From DATKRB01 sp963794215 (GTDB taxonomy: Bacteria > Actinomycetota > Acidimicrobiia > Acidimicrobiales > RAAP-2), in the NCBI GenBank assembly GCA_963794215.1, contig CAWCCQ010000005.1:52922-116921 (forward strand): a stretch of DNA of 64,000 nucleotides, given 5' to 3'. This document shows positions 52,890-62,632 of the stretch, piece by piece (position 1 is the stretch's first letter; the number at the start of each line of letters is the position of its first letter). A program made the position numbers and the translations under genes. Under the pieces are notes generated by a model. It did no database searches, was not told the origin of the DNA, and saw nothing but the letters and a program-made list of their open reading frames with translations.

Positions 52890-53786
52890 ATGGCCACCCA
52901 CGTGACCAGCGAAGAGTCGATCCCCGAGCTCTACATCGATCGGATCGCCTCCAACGGGTCGGCGCGGTCGACGTCAAACGGACGGTCGCCCGACACCCAT
53001 CGCTGGCCCGGCAAGAAAGCGGTCGACGAGCCGTCAGGCAGCGCGTCGCTCGACGGTGAGCCTGGTGGTGCCCGCGAAGAACGAGGCCCGGAACCTCGCG
53101 TCGGTCCTCGAGCACGTCCCCGACTGCGTCGACGAGGTGATCCTCGTCGACGGGCGATCCTCGGACGTCACCCGCCTGATGGCCGAGTCCTGCATGCCCG
53201 ATATCCGCATCATCAGCGAGTCCGCACCCGGGCAAGGGCAACGCGCTACGCGCCGGGTTCGCCGCGGCCCAGCACGACATCATCGTGGCGATGGACGCCG
53301 ACGGCAGCATGTCCCCGGCCGAGATCCCCCAGTTCGTCTACTTCCTCGACCACGGCTTCGACTTCGTGAAGGGCTCACGGTTCGTCGGCGGCGGCGGGTC
53401 GCTGGACATCACCCCCCTGCGCAAGCTGGGGAACCGCGGCCTTCTCATGCTGGCCAATCGCTTCTTCGACTCGCAGCTCACCGACCTCTGCTACGGGTTC
53501 TTCGCCTTCCGGCGTAAGCTACCTCGGCCACCTCGGCCTGTCTTCTGAGGGTTTTGAGATCGAGACCGAGCTGACCGTGCGTGCGCTCACTGCCGGCTTG
53601 CGGGTGGCCGAGGTCCCCAGCCTCGAGATGCCGAGGCGCAGTGGACAGTCCAGCCTCCGCACCTTTCACGACGGGATGCGGGTACTTCGCACACTGCTCG
53701 ACGAGCGGGCCAAGGCGCCAGACCGCACGCCCCAGGTCGAGCTCATTCGCCAGGTGCCGACAGGACCCGGCGACCTGCGGGCCTGA
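52890..53786 (+). CDS. Family 2 glycosyltransferase, polyprenyl-phosphate type (three apparent frameshifts)
   Basis: GT2 enzyme of about 298 aa of the DPM1/polyprenyl-phosphate glycosyltransferase group. Pieces: VSLVVPAKNEARNLASVLEH, DEVILVDGRSSDVTRLMAE, GNALRAGFAAAQHDIIVAMD with the metal Asp motif DADGS, KGSRFVGGG, and a C-terminal FEIETELTVRALTAGLRVAE. Frame changes occur near 53045, 53232 and 53515. A leader of about 50 residues from ATG 52890 (GGAAGGCGG upstream) precedes the catalytic domain. It opens the surface-glycan region. Confidence 0.7.
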
Positions 53787-53964
53787 CCCGACCTGGCAGC
53801 CACCACCCCGACACGGCAAACGTTGGGGACCACGGGTTCCATCCTGTGGCGTACGCAGCCCGAGCCGACCGTGCTCGGCCAGCTCCATCCTCCGCGGCGG
53901 CGGCGGACATCGTGCCAGGGGCCGTTGCAACGTGCCGGCCGTTCACGATTTTTTGAAGGCTCCA

Positions 53965-53983
53965 GTACTCTGTGTCGGAGTAC
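53965..53983 (+). promoter_or_regulatory. Inverted repeat before the glycosyltransferase trio
   Basis: GTACTC and GAGTAC, separated by 7 bases, sit 15 bp before a perfect Shine-Dalgarno and the start at 53998. TTGAAG lies at 53953-53958, so the repeat covers a likely core promoter and may be an operator. Confidence 0.4.
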
Positions 53984-53997
53984 GTGCCGAGGAGGAC

Positions 53998-55035
53998 ATG
54001 GCTCAAATGCCCCAATGCGGGAGTCGGGCGCTGAATCAGCCCACGATGGCCGTCGTGGTGTGCGCGCACAGCATGGAGCGGCTTCCTCAGATCAGGCGGT
54101 GCGTGGCGTCGATCCTGGCGGGGACCCGACACCCGACTGAGTTGGTCCTCGTCATCGACAACAACCCGGCATTGCACACCCTGCTCCTCGAGGAGCTCGG
54201 GGGATCGGCCCAAGTTCTGTGCAACCTCGGGCACGGTGCTTCCGATGCCCGGAACACCGCGTTGAAGACGACGGACTGCGACATCATTGCCTTCATCGAT
54301 GACGATGCCTGGGCCGAACCCGAATGGCTCGAGCGTCTCGGTCAGGCCTTCGACGACCCGAGCGTGCTCGGTGCCGGCGGCCGGATCGAGCCCGATTGGG
54401 AGGACGAGGCGCGTGCGCTCCCTTCCGAGCTCTACTGGGTCGTCGGAGCGACGTACGCCGGACATCGCGTCGATCCAGGGCCCATCTCCCGACCGATCGG
54501 GGCCAACATGGCGGGTCGGCGCGAGATCTTCCTGGCAGTCGACGGGTTCCCCACTCATCTCGGACCTCGGAACGGGAACAAATCAAGCTCCAACGAGGAG
54601 CTCGCGCTCTTCGCCGGAATCGTGGATCACTTCGGCAACGACCGCGTGCACTACGTCCCGAGCGCGGTGGTTCACCACTTCGCGCCAGCCCACCGCTGCA
54701 ACCTCGCCTACCTCGTGCGGCGAAGCGCCGTCGAAGGCACATCGAAGGCGGACGTTCGCAGGCTTCACGGCGCCGACGTGATGGGCCATGACCAAAGCTA
54801 TGTCCGCAGCGCGTTGCTTCCCGGAATGGCGCGTTACCTCTGGCTGGCCATGACAGACCTCGACCGGACAGCGCTTCGGCGCGCGACGTCGCTGTTCGTG
54901 GCACTGACCGTCACCGCCAGCGCCTATTCCTACCGACTCGTCGACGCCCGGGTCCGCTCGCTCGGTCGCAAGTTGCGAGCGGCGTCGCCGTACCGAGACG
55001 TGCCGACGACGCCGGTCACCCCGCGTCAACGGTGA
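53998..55035 (+). CDS. Family 2 glycosyltransferase (GT-A fold)
   Basis: A 345-aa nucleotide-sugar-dependent enzyme. MAVVVCAHSMERLPQIRRCV starts the fold; LVLVIDNNPALHTLL and GASDARNTALKTTDCDIIAF lead to the metal motif IDDDAWAEP. GRREIFLAVDGFPT and SSNEELALFAGI (the ED-type region) follow, then a C-terminal amphipathic/hydrophobic segment. AGGAGG ends 4 bases before ATG 53998. It overlaps the next gene as GTGA. The sugar and acceptor are unknown. Confidence 0.85.
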   Translation: MAQMPQCGSRALNQPTMAVVVCAHSMERLPQIRRCVASILAGTRHPTELVLVIDNNPALHTLLLEELGGSAQVLCNLGHGASDARNTALKTTDCDIIAFIDDDAWAEPEWLERLGQAFDDPSVLGAGGRIEPDWEDEARALPSELYWVVGATYAGHRVDPGPISRPIGANMAGRREIFLAVDGFPTHLGPRNGNKSSSNEELALFAGIVDHFGNDRVHYVPSAVVHHFAPAHRCNLAYLVRRSAVEGTSKADVRRLHGADVMGHDQSYVRSALLPGMARYLWLAMTDLDRTALRRATSLFVALTVTASAYSYRLVDARVRSLGRKLRAASPYRDVPTTPVTPRQR

Positions 55036-56147
55036 GCGACCTGCGCGTGGCGATGGTCACGGCTCGTTGCCTCCCATTCATGGGTGGTATCGAGACCCAC
55101 GTCCACCAGGTCGGCCGTCGGCTTGTCGAGCGGGGGGTCGATCTCACCGTGCTCACGACCGATACCACCGGCGAGCTGCCAGAGGTCGAAGAGGTCGACG
55201 GGGTGATCGTCCGCCGGTTCCCGGCGTGGCCCGCGTCGCGCGACTACTACGTGTCGCCCCAGCTCTTGGGATCCTTGCGACGACTGCCCTGCGACCTCGT
55301 GCACGTTCAGGGAGTACATACCGCACTCCCACCGCTCTCGCTCGCAATGGCTCGACACTGCGAACGGCCCACCGTCTTGACCTTCCACACCGGCGGCAGC
55401 TCCAGCCAATTGCGAGCCCAGCTCCGACTGCTGCAGTGGTCCCTCGAACGGCCCATCCTCGCCCGGACCGATCGGTTCGTTGCCGTCTGCGAGTACGAGA
55501 TCGAGCTCTTCGCCCGTGCTCTCCGCGTTGATCCCGCACGCTTCTCGTTGATCCGCAACGGTGCCGACCCTCTCGTGACCGAGCCCATGGAGGCGACCGC
55601 CGAATCCGGCGATCTCCACGGGAGTCCACTGGTCCTTTCGATCGGTCGGCTCGAGCGTTACAAGGGTCACCATCGCGCCATCTCGGCGGTGCCCGAGTTG
55701 CTTCGATCTGCACCGGATCTGCACCTGGTCGTCGTGGGCACCGGACCCTTCGAACCCGAGCTTCGAGCTCAGGTGCGGCGTCTAGGGGTCGACGCTGCCG
55801 TGTCGTTCACCGCCTTTGGGCGCGACGAGCGCGACGGACTCGGCCGGCTCATCGCTGCCGCCGACGCAGTAGTGCTCCTGAGTGAGTACGAGGCCCATCC
55901 AGTCGCCGTGATGGAGGCGCTGGCGATGGGTCGCGACACGCTCGTGGCACGAACTTCGGGCCTCGTCGAGCTCGGCAAGGCCGGCCTCGTCGACCTGGTC
56001 GACCTCGACGCATCGACCGCCGACCTCAGTCGGGCCATCTTGGCCACGACCGCACGGCGGCGGTGGAGGTCGGGCCCGCCCGCGCTCTCGACCTGGGACG
56101 GTTGCGTCGACGAGCTCCTCGCCACCTACAAGGCGGTTATCGGGTGA
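55032..56147 (+). CDS. Family 4 glycosyltransferase A (GT-B fold)
   Basis: A 371-aa retaining glycosyltransferase. The N-terminal acceptor lobe begins VAMVTARCLPFMGGIETHVH. The donor lobe has LVLSIGRLERYKGHHRAIS and VVLLSEYEAHPVAVMEALAM (the GPGTF/E-x7-E region). GTG 55032 overlaps the previous stop, and its own stop overlaps the next gene as GTGA, so three glycosyltransferases are translated as a chain. Confidence 0.87.
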   Translation: MSDLRVAMVTARCLPFMGGIETHVHQVGRRLVERGVDLTVLTTDTTGELPEVEEVDGVIVRRFPAWPASRDYYVSPQLLGSLRRLPCDLVHVQGVHTALPPLSLAMARHCERPTVLTFHTGGSSSQLRAQLRLLQWSLERPILARTDRFVAVCEYEIELFARALRVDPARFSLIRNGADPLVTEPMEATAESGDLHGSPLVLSIGRLERYKGHHRAISAVPELLRSAPDLHLVVVGTGPFEPELRAQVRRLGVDAAVSFTAFGRDERDGLGRLIAAADAVVLLSEYEAHPVAVMEALAMGRDTLVARTSGLVELGKAGLVDLVDLDASTADLSRAILATTARRRWRSGPPALSTWDGCVDELLATYKAVIG

Positions 56148-57370
56148 GGATCATGATCCTCGCCCAGTTCTACCCCCCCGACATCGGCGGTGAGGAGCGC
56201 CACGCGCGCAATCTGGCGGCGGCCCTCGTTGAACGCGGTCACCGCGTCGACGTGGTCACCACCGCGCTCCCCTCGGCGGGTGAAGGGGTGCGCGAAGAGG
56301 CCGGCGTCCTCGTGCATCGGGTCACCAGTTCGGCGCAGACGATCGGGCTCCTGCACAGCGACGCCCGACGCCCTCACGCCCTGCCGGTTGCGGATCGGGC
56401 GATGCGCCGGGCGATCGCGTCCCTCATGTCCGCACAGCATTACGACGTGGCGCACGCGCACAACTGGATCGTCAATTCGGCGATCGGTCCGGCGAGCGCC
56501 ACCGGAACACCGTTGGTGCTCACGTTGCACGACTACAGCCACATCTGCGCCGTAAAGCGCTACGTACGGCACGGCACCGAGTGCATCGGGCCGGCTCCGG
56601 CGCGCTGCATTGCATGCGCAGCGCGGCACTACGGCCGGCTGACTGGCCCCGGCGTGGCGGTGGCCAACGCGCTCGCCGCTCGACGTCGGGCAGGTGGAGT
56701 GTCGAACTTCATCGCCGTGAGCCGAGCCGTAGCACGCCACAATCGGTTGGATGCGATCGGGGTCCCCCACGAGGTGATCCCCAACTTCGTCCCTGACGAG
56801 CTGCTCGTCGACGAGGTCCAGACGGTGCCGGACGCGCCGCTGCTCTATGTCGGCGACCTGATGGCCGACAAGGGCGTCGCGACGCTCGTCGAGGCCTACC
56901 GACAACTGGTGAACCCTCCACGCCTCGTCCTCGTCGGTCGTCGTACGCCTGGATTCAGCCTGCAGGAAGGACCAGGGATCGAGATCCTCGACCCCCTCCC
57001 CCACGACGAGGCGATGACTCTCATGCGCACAGCGCTGGCGGTGGTCGTTCCGTCGATCGTGCCCGACGCCTGCCCGACCGTCGTCCTCGAGGCGATGGCA
57101 GCGGGACGCCCGGTCGTCGCCGCCGCGAGTGGCGGCATCGTCGACCTGGTCGACGATCAGGTCACCGGCTATCTGGTTCCACCGGCGGACCCGGTGGCGC
57201 TGGGTACCGCGCTCGGGCGCGTGGTGGGCGACACGCACGCCCTGGCGGTGATGGGAGCGGCCGCTCGCCAGCGAGCCACGAGATTCGTGGCGTCGCGCGT
57301 GGTCTCGGACATCGAGGCGCTCTATCGGCGCACGATGAAGGAGAGCTCGACCATGCCAGCGGATCGCTGA
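56144..57370 (+). CDS. Family 4 glycosyltransferase B (GT-B fold)
   Basis: A 408-aa enzyme. AQFYPPDIGGEERHARNLAA opens the acceptor lobe, HAHNWIVNSAIG and LHDYSHICAVKRY follow, and the donor lobe has LLYVGDLMADKGVATLVEAY and VVPSIVPDACPTVVLEAMAA with the nucleotide-binding glutamates. An interior C-x(10)-C-IACAAR cysteine group in ECIGPAPARCIACA is seen in GT4 enzymes of this type. GTG 56144 (GTGA overlap) or ATG 56153 are possible starts. Confidence 0.87.
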   Translation: MRIMILAQFYPPDIGGEERHARNLAAALVERGHRVDVVTTALPSAGEGVREEAGVLVHRVTSSAQTIGLLHSDARRPHALPVADRAMRRAIASLMSAQHYDVAHAHNWIVNSAIGPASATGTPLVLTLHDYSHICAVKRYVRHGTECIGPAPARCIACAARHYGRLTGPGVAVANALAARRRAGGVSNFIAVSRAVARHNRLDAIGVPHEVIPNFVPDELLVDEVQTVPDAPLLYVGDLMADKGVATLVEAYRQLVNPPRLVLVGRRTPGFSLQEGPGIEILDPLPHDEAMTLMRTALAVVVPSIVPDACPTVVLEAMAAGRPVVAAASGGIVDLVDDQVTGYLVPPADPVALGTALGRVVGDTHALAVMGAAARQRATRFVASRVVSDIEALYRRTMKESSTMPADR

Positions 57371-57433
57371 GCAGCGCGAGCTACCGGCACTGCACGTCGA
57401 CCGCGCGCCCCTCGTGGGCGGCTGGTCCCAACG

Positions 57434-58682
57434 TCACAGACGAGCGTCGGCCAAGGGGTCGGCGAGGCGAGCTGGTTCCACGATCCCCGCGGCGGTCCGG
57501 CTGCCGGCGAAGCGTGAGCCGTAGACGAAGCGGAGCATGGGACCGAAGGTCGCCGCCGCCGCCAGCCCGCTGAAGTACAGGCCCCGCACCGAGGACTCAA
57601 AGGTGGCCGACAGCACCGGGTAGCCCGCGACGGTCCGGACGCTGCCTTGGAGCTCGGGGCTCAAGAAGTCCAGTGCCCCCATGTGCACCCGGTAGCCGGT
57701 GGCGGCGATCACGTGGTCCACCACCAGGTGCTCGGTGCCCCCCGGGCCGTCCAGGCGCAGCTCGATCTGGTTGGCCGTGGGCGTGCTCGCCACGATGCGC
57801 CGACCGAGGCGGACATCGATGGTGGGCGAGAAGCGCTCGTGGAGCCACCAGGCGCCAAAGGGGCCCAAGATGTGCCGGAGCACGCTCAGGCGGAGCCGAG
57901 CCGGGAGGTGGGCATAGGCCCCGGCGTAGCGGGTCAGCACGAGGTGCGGCCAGCCCGCCCCGAGGGGGGCGGTGGGGCGCAGGAGGCGCTCGAGGCCGCT
58001 CGGGTCCCCGCTGCGGGGTGGGCCCCCCCAGCAGAATCTGCGTGGTGCGGGCGAGGAGGTGCACGCTGGCCCCGGCCTCTTCTAAGAGGACGGCCGACTC
58101 GAGGGCCGATTGGCCCGCCCCGAGCACCGCCACGCTGGCCCCGCTAAAGGAGGCGAGCTCGGCGTGGTCGGCGGCGTGGGAGACGAGCGAGCGGGACCCC
58201 CCCGAGCAGGCGAGCTCGGGGGGCACATAGGCAAAGGGGGCCGCCCCGGCGGCGATGACGACGTTGGGCGTGGCGATCTCCTCGCCGCTCGCCACCTCGA
58301 CCCGGAAGTCGCCCGGGCCCCCGCGGATCGCCTGCACCGGGGTCTCTTCGAGCTCGGGGACCAGGTGCGCCTGGTACCACTGTCCATAGGCGATGAACTC
58401 GGCGATGGGGATCGGCCGCTCGCCGCCCCCCTCGTCATAGGGGGTGATCCCCCGCTCGGCGCAGAAGTCGGCGATGGAGAACCCCGGGCGCGGGGCACCA
58501 ATGCTCGAGTCGAGCGCGGTGGACTTCAAGAACATCCCGCTCGGCATGTGGGTGGACCAGCCCCCCATGGGGGTGCCCAGCACCCGGACCGCACCGTGGC
58601 GGTCGAGCAGGTGGCTGGCCGTGCTGAGGCCATAGGGGCCGGCCCCCACGACCAGCGCGTCGAGGTCGCCCGGGCGCGCCAT
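57434..58682 (-). CDS. FAD-dependent oxidoreductase (flavin monooxygenase-like; one frameshift)
   Basis: Two-dinucleotide-fold flavoprotein. ALVVGAGPYGLSTASHLLDR binds FAD; GGWSTHMPSGMFLKS and VAVLGAGQSALESAVLL (the second, NAD(P)-type loop) follow. The rest (RYAGAYAHLPARLRLSVL, HVIAATGYRVHMGALDFL, GLYFSGLAAAATFGPMLRFV) is in another frame. Removing one base from a run of seven G/C at 58026-58032 rejoins them as LGGPPRSGDPSGLERLLRP. Repaired length is about 415 aa from ATG 58682. It is paired with an ATP-grasp gene on the same strand. Confidence 0.83.
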
Positions 58683-58914
58683 GGGGCTCACGCCGGGCGG
58701 CGCGGACCCGGGGCCACCTCGGGTCCTCGAGCAGCCCGGCATCGACGTGGCTGACGGCGGTCGGTCATGGCACCAGCCTGCAGGATGTACAAGGGGGGGT
58801 CCACCGGCACCTTGACGAACTCTCTACGTCGGGTGAGGGAGCGGCGGGGCCCGAGGGGGATCGCGGCGTGTCGGGGGGCGGTGCGCTCTGCGGCGCGGAG
58901 CGGGCGCGGGCGTC

Positions 58915-60383
58915 CTAGTCGTCGTCGACGGAGGCGGGCTCCCTGCGGCTTCGACGCCGTAGGCGAGCCTTGGCGAGCTCGAGGCGCCTCAGCACCGACA
59001 GCCCGACCTGACGCAGGCCGAACGCCAGCACTGGGAGCAGATCGTCTGCAGCGATCCAGGCGAGGCGCGGACCCTCGGGACGTGCGCCCGCCCGACCCGC
59101 CGACAGCGCCTCGGTGACCGCCCCCGGCTTGCGGTACCGCGGCGAGAGGCGAGGTGGAGGTTCTCGACCATGAAGCGCTCGCCGTCTCGCTGGCGGCCGG
59201 GCGGGAGCGCGCGGCCCGAGAGATCGAGATGCATCGCCCGGACGACGTCGACGCCGGCGTCGTCCTCGAAGAGGCGGAACTGGGCTCCCAGGCGGGGATT
59301 GAAGTCGAGCAGGTTGTACCGGCCGGTCCGGCGGTCAAAGCGCCAATCGAGGTCGAAGATGCCTCGGTAGCCCAGCTGCTCGCACAGCCGTCGCGTCAGG
59401 CCGACCAGGTCGTCGTTGGACTCGACCCGAGCGTAGGCCGTCGCGCCGAAGTGCGGCGGCCACGAGCGCAGCTTGCGCCCAGTGAACACGGCAGTCGACT
59501 CTGCGTCACTGCCCCAGTACCCGTGGACGATCCAGTCCTCTGAGCTGTCGTCAGGCAGGTACTCCTGGACGAGCCCGCAGAACGGCTCTCGCCAGTCCCT
59601 CGCCACCTCGTCCAATGCCGACCAGGCACGCACCATGGTGCTGCCACTGACAGCTGGACGGGTCAAACGCAACCAGGGGTCCGAATTCTTCACTACGACG
59701 GGGAATTGCAGCTCGGCAACGGCCGAGCGAAGTTCGTCCCAGGTGTTCGGGAAGCGGGTCCTCGGGGTCACTACGCCATGGAGCTGGCAGAGCTCGTGAA
59801 GACCGCGCTTGCTGGCGAGCTGCCGTGGCAGATCGGGCGGCACGTCGGGCAGCACGAAGTGCTCCCGGAGCACGGCGCCACCCTCGCCCACCAAGACCGC
59901 GGCCTCGTCGTCGGTGCACATGAGCAGTGGCTTGGTGCCCATCTGGCGACCTACGTCGATCAAACGTTCGAGCAACGTGGCCTGCGGTTCGCTGCCGCTC
60001 GAGGGGAACTCAATCCGGCGGGTGAGATACCGAGACGTGGCCGCCGGGGTGAAGCGATCCTCGGTGACCGCGAAGACCGGGACGCCGGCGCGACCCAGAG
60101 AGCGAATCGCGCCCACGGTCCCGTGGTGCAACGGATAGTGACCGATGCGGAACAGCAGCACCGGAAGGTTGGGATCCAGCTCGAAGGAAAGTCGCGAGCG
60201 GTGATCGCCACGAGCGATCCCTGTCGCCGGGTGCCGGTACCGGGCCGCCTGGCGAGCCTCGGTGAGCGCGACTGGCTGCTCAGTCGGCCCGAGCACGGTG
60301 ATGACGACCTGGGGGTCCGCGTCACACTTCGGGCGAACCGGGCTGTCAACCCACCCCGTCACTGGTACGTTCAGCCCTGTCAC
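58915..60383 (-). CDS. ATP-grasp enzyme (one frameshift near its end)
   Basis: Carboxylate-amine-ligase-like protein, probably about 490 aa. An N-terminal pre-ATP-grasp region (DPNLPVLLFRIGHYPLHHGT, GAIRSLGRAGVPVFAVTEDR) precedes the ATP-grasp fold: FPVVVKNSDPWLRL, VQEYLPDDSSEDWIVHGY, GIFDLDWRFDRRTGRYNLLD and FNPRLGAQFRLF, with the metal residues D...N. Near 59145 the frame changes; the true tail reads YRKPGAVTEALSAGRAGARP then AWIAADDLLPVLAFGLRQ to a TAG at 58915. Start at GTG 60383 is uncertain. Role in the glycan cluster (aminoacylation or ligation) is inference. Confidence 0.8.
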
Positions 60384-60769
60384 ATGTCGTCCAGACCGGC
60401 CGAAAGGGCCACTCCCTCAGTCTGCACCACGCGGACGAGGCCGCCTACCGCAACAGGCACGACCTGACTACGTCCGATGGTGGACATCGCCTCGGGGTTC
60501 GGGGGGAACCTGTCGGGCGACCCATGGAGCGACGCCGTGATCGCCCAGATCGGCCGACCCACCGCCCGGTGGTCCGTCTGCGTCCGCCGCCGGTCTCTGG
60601 TGCCACCTAGCATGGAGGGACGGACGGACCCTCGAGGAGGGACCACCGACGAGGGACCTCCCACGATGGGCGAGCCAAGGATGAAGCCTGAGCGCATGGG
60701 CCAGCATGACCACCTGGTGGCAGTGACCACTGGGCGAACCACCGTCACGCACAGACGGAGCGAACACCC
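60384..60769. other. 386-bp region between the ATP-grasp and DUF6518 genes
   Basis: Divergent interval without a recognised gene. A 98-codon frame (60477-60773) ends in an ATGA overlap with the next gene but has no Shine-Dalgarno or known similarity, so I leave it uncalled. Around 60624-60660 the motif GAGGGACC recurs in direct and near-inverted copies (GGACCCTCGAGGAGGGACC), which could be a binding site. Confidence 0.4.
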
Positions 60770-61348
60770 ATGACCGGTTTGTCGCGTGCCTGGGGGACCG
60801 ATCGCACCCGGCAGCGGGCAATCCAGCTGGCCTCCTCCATCGTGGGTGGCGCGGCGTTCGGCGTGCTCGACCGCATCATCAGTCACGGTCCGAACTGGGC
60901 CTTGGACCTCTCCAACGTCGCTGCGTTCTGGCTTGCCGCTGCGTTCGTGGCCGGAATGGCAACCACGACACGAAGAGTCGGAGCGCTCCTCGGGCTGCTC
61001 TGCCTCATGACCGCCCTGTTCGGCTACTACGGCTTCATGTACGCCGCGGAGCACGTCACCTCCCTTGGCTACCTGTGGTGGCGCGCGACGCCGTGGGCGT
61101 TTGCTGCCATGATCGTCGGTCCCCTCTTCGGCGGTCTCGGCGCAGATTGGCGGCTACGTCGCTCACGCGTGTCGATCATTGCCTTGGCTGCCGCGTTCTC
61201 TCTCGACGCGCTCGCCTACGCGATCATCGACACGTCGCCGACCATGAGCAACACGATCGTGCATGCCGCCATCGCGGCCCTCGGTTTGGCGATCGGCATC
61301 GCCCTCGTCGGCCTGCGGCGTCACCTCTACGCTCGGCCTCCCCACTAA
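60770..61348 (+). CDS. DUF6518 family membrane protein
   Basis: A 192-aa polytopic membrane protein with five to six hydrophobic stretches, e.g. AALGLAIGIALVGL at the end and FWLAAAFVAGMATTT and LLGLLCLMTALFGYYGFMYA in the middle. The arrangement and the LGYLWWRATPWAFAAMIVGP motif match DUF6518 proteins of actinobacteria. Function is unknown. It has no clear Shine-Dalgarno. It sits inside the glycan cluster but may be a passenger. Confidence 0.7.
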   Translation: MTGLSRAWGTDRTRQRAIQLASSIVGGAAFGVLDRIISHGPNWALDLSNVAAFWLAAAFVAGMATTTRRVGALLGLLCLMTALFGYYGFMYAAEHVTSLGYLWWRATPWAFAAMIVGPLFGGLGADWRLRRSRVSIIALAAAFSLDALAYAIIDTSPTMSNTIVHAAIAALGLAIGIALVGLRRHLYARPPH

Positions 61349-61542
61349 TCGCGACGTTCCCACCGGTGAACTACGAGTCGCGATCGGAGCGGGTCACGCC
61401 TCGTTCCGAGGGGTGACCACGACACCCTTGCACCCAGGGTGCTCCCTAAATCGAACCTTCGAATGATAAAACTGCAGGTAGCTGCACCAACACCGCAATC
61501 GACACCCACAATCTCAGACCACGAGGCACAGAAGGTCACCCG

Positions 61543-62589
61543 ATGCGTCCGACGCCAGTTGCAAAACGTCGGCGCCACGCGCGCCGTGAGCCGCGTCGTC
61601 GCCTTGCCGTGTGCGGTCTCCTCGTTGCGCTCGCGATGGGGCTCCTCGTGTGGAGGCTGGGCGCCCCACCGTCCCCTTCCCGGGCGGCTACTCCTGCTCG
61701 AACCGGCACGGTTTCGCATTCCCAACGTCCCGCGCCATCGACCACATCGACCACCTCACCGCCGTCGACCACCGTTACCACCACAATTCCCTCGGCGCCT
61801 CCGGGGTACAGCGCTAACGAACTGATCTTCGACGACGACTTCGGCGGAGACGTCCTCAACAGCGCGGGATGGAACCCTTTCATCGCCAGTCGAGGCTCCG
61901 CGGGCGTGCCATGGAACTCCAATGGCCACGGAGGAAGCGGCCTGCAGAATCCCGCGCTCGTGGCCAACCTCGAGTACGACCTACCCTCCCAGGTGATCGT
62001 CGACAACAGCCTCACGTTGCTGGCGACCCAAACGCCGACGGCGGCCGTGCTCGGTGACACCCCCGAAACGTACCAATGGCGCTCGGGAATCGTGTCGACC
62101 TACGGCAAGTTCCAATTCACGGGCGGCTTTGTCCAGATCGACGCCAAGATGCCTGTCGGCTCGGGCATGTGGCCGTCGTTGTGGTTGCTCCCCGGACCGG
62201 GGGGCACCGACGGGGACAATACCGAGATCGACATCTTCGAGGGTGGATTCCTCGGCAATGGCGTCAGTCCCCTTCAGAATTTCTCGTGGCACATGCACAC
62301 GAGCGCCGGGCTCTTCGGTGGCGTCGTCAACGCAGGCGTCGATCTGTCGGCGGGGTATCACGTGTACGGCTTCAAATGGCTACCCAACAACCAGGTCGAC
62401 TGGTACTTGGACGGAAAGCTGATCGGGCAGATCACCCAGGCGAAGACGCCCATCCCCGACGAGCCGATGGAGCTCATCATGAGCCTGGCGGTGGCCAACT
62501 CCACGACTGCGGGGTATCGAACAGCGGCGAACGCCTCCACGCCCAGCAGCGGCACGCTGTCCATCCGCAGCGTGCAGGTCTACTCCTAG
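61543..62589 (+). CDS. Glycoside hydrolase family 16 protein, membrane-anchored or secreted
   Basis: A 348-aa beta-jelly-roll glycosidase. A basic N-terminus leads to one hydrophobic segment (residues 21-38), then a Thr/Pro-rich linker (about 50-87) that probably crosses the wall. The GH16 domain includes ELIFDDDFGGDVLNSAGWNP and KFQFTGGFVQIDAKMP. The catalytic motif is EIDIFE, with Glu228 as nucleophile, Asp230 and Glu233 as acid/base. Family members cut or transfer beta-1,3/1,4-glucans and galactans. AAGG lies 8 bases before the ATG. It may trim the polymer made by this cluster. Confidence 0.9.
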   Translation: MRPTPVAKRRRHARREPRRRLAVCGLLVALAMGLLVWRLGAPPSPSRAATPARTGTVSHSQRPAPSTTSTTSPPSTTVTTTIPSAPPGYSANELIFDDDFGGDVLNSAGWNPFIASRGSAGVPWNSNGHGGSGLQNPALVANLEYDLPSQVIVDNSLTLLATQTPTAAVLGDTPETYQWRSGIVSTYGKFQFTGGFVQIDAKMPVGSGMWPSLWLLPGPGGTDGDNTEIDIFEGGFLGNGVSPLQNFSWHMHTSAGLFGGVVNAGVDLSAGYHVYGFKWLPNNQVDWYLDGKLIGQITQAKTPIPDEPMELIMSLAVANSTTAGYRTAANASTPSSGTLSIRSVQVYS

Positions 62590-62632
62590 GCGCTCGAGAC
62601 TGCCGAGAGCTGCCAACGTGTCGGGCAGGTCA

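Noticed and set aside
60477..60773. 98-codon frame ending in an ATGA overlap with the DUF6518 gene
   Set aside because: Composition is low-complexity and Arg/Pro/Thr-rich, with no Shine-Dalgarno, TANNNT box or known similarity; the overlap may be chance.
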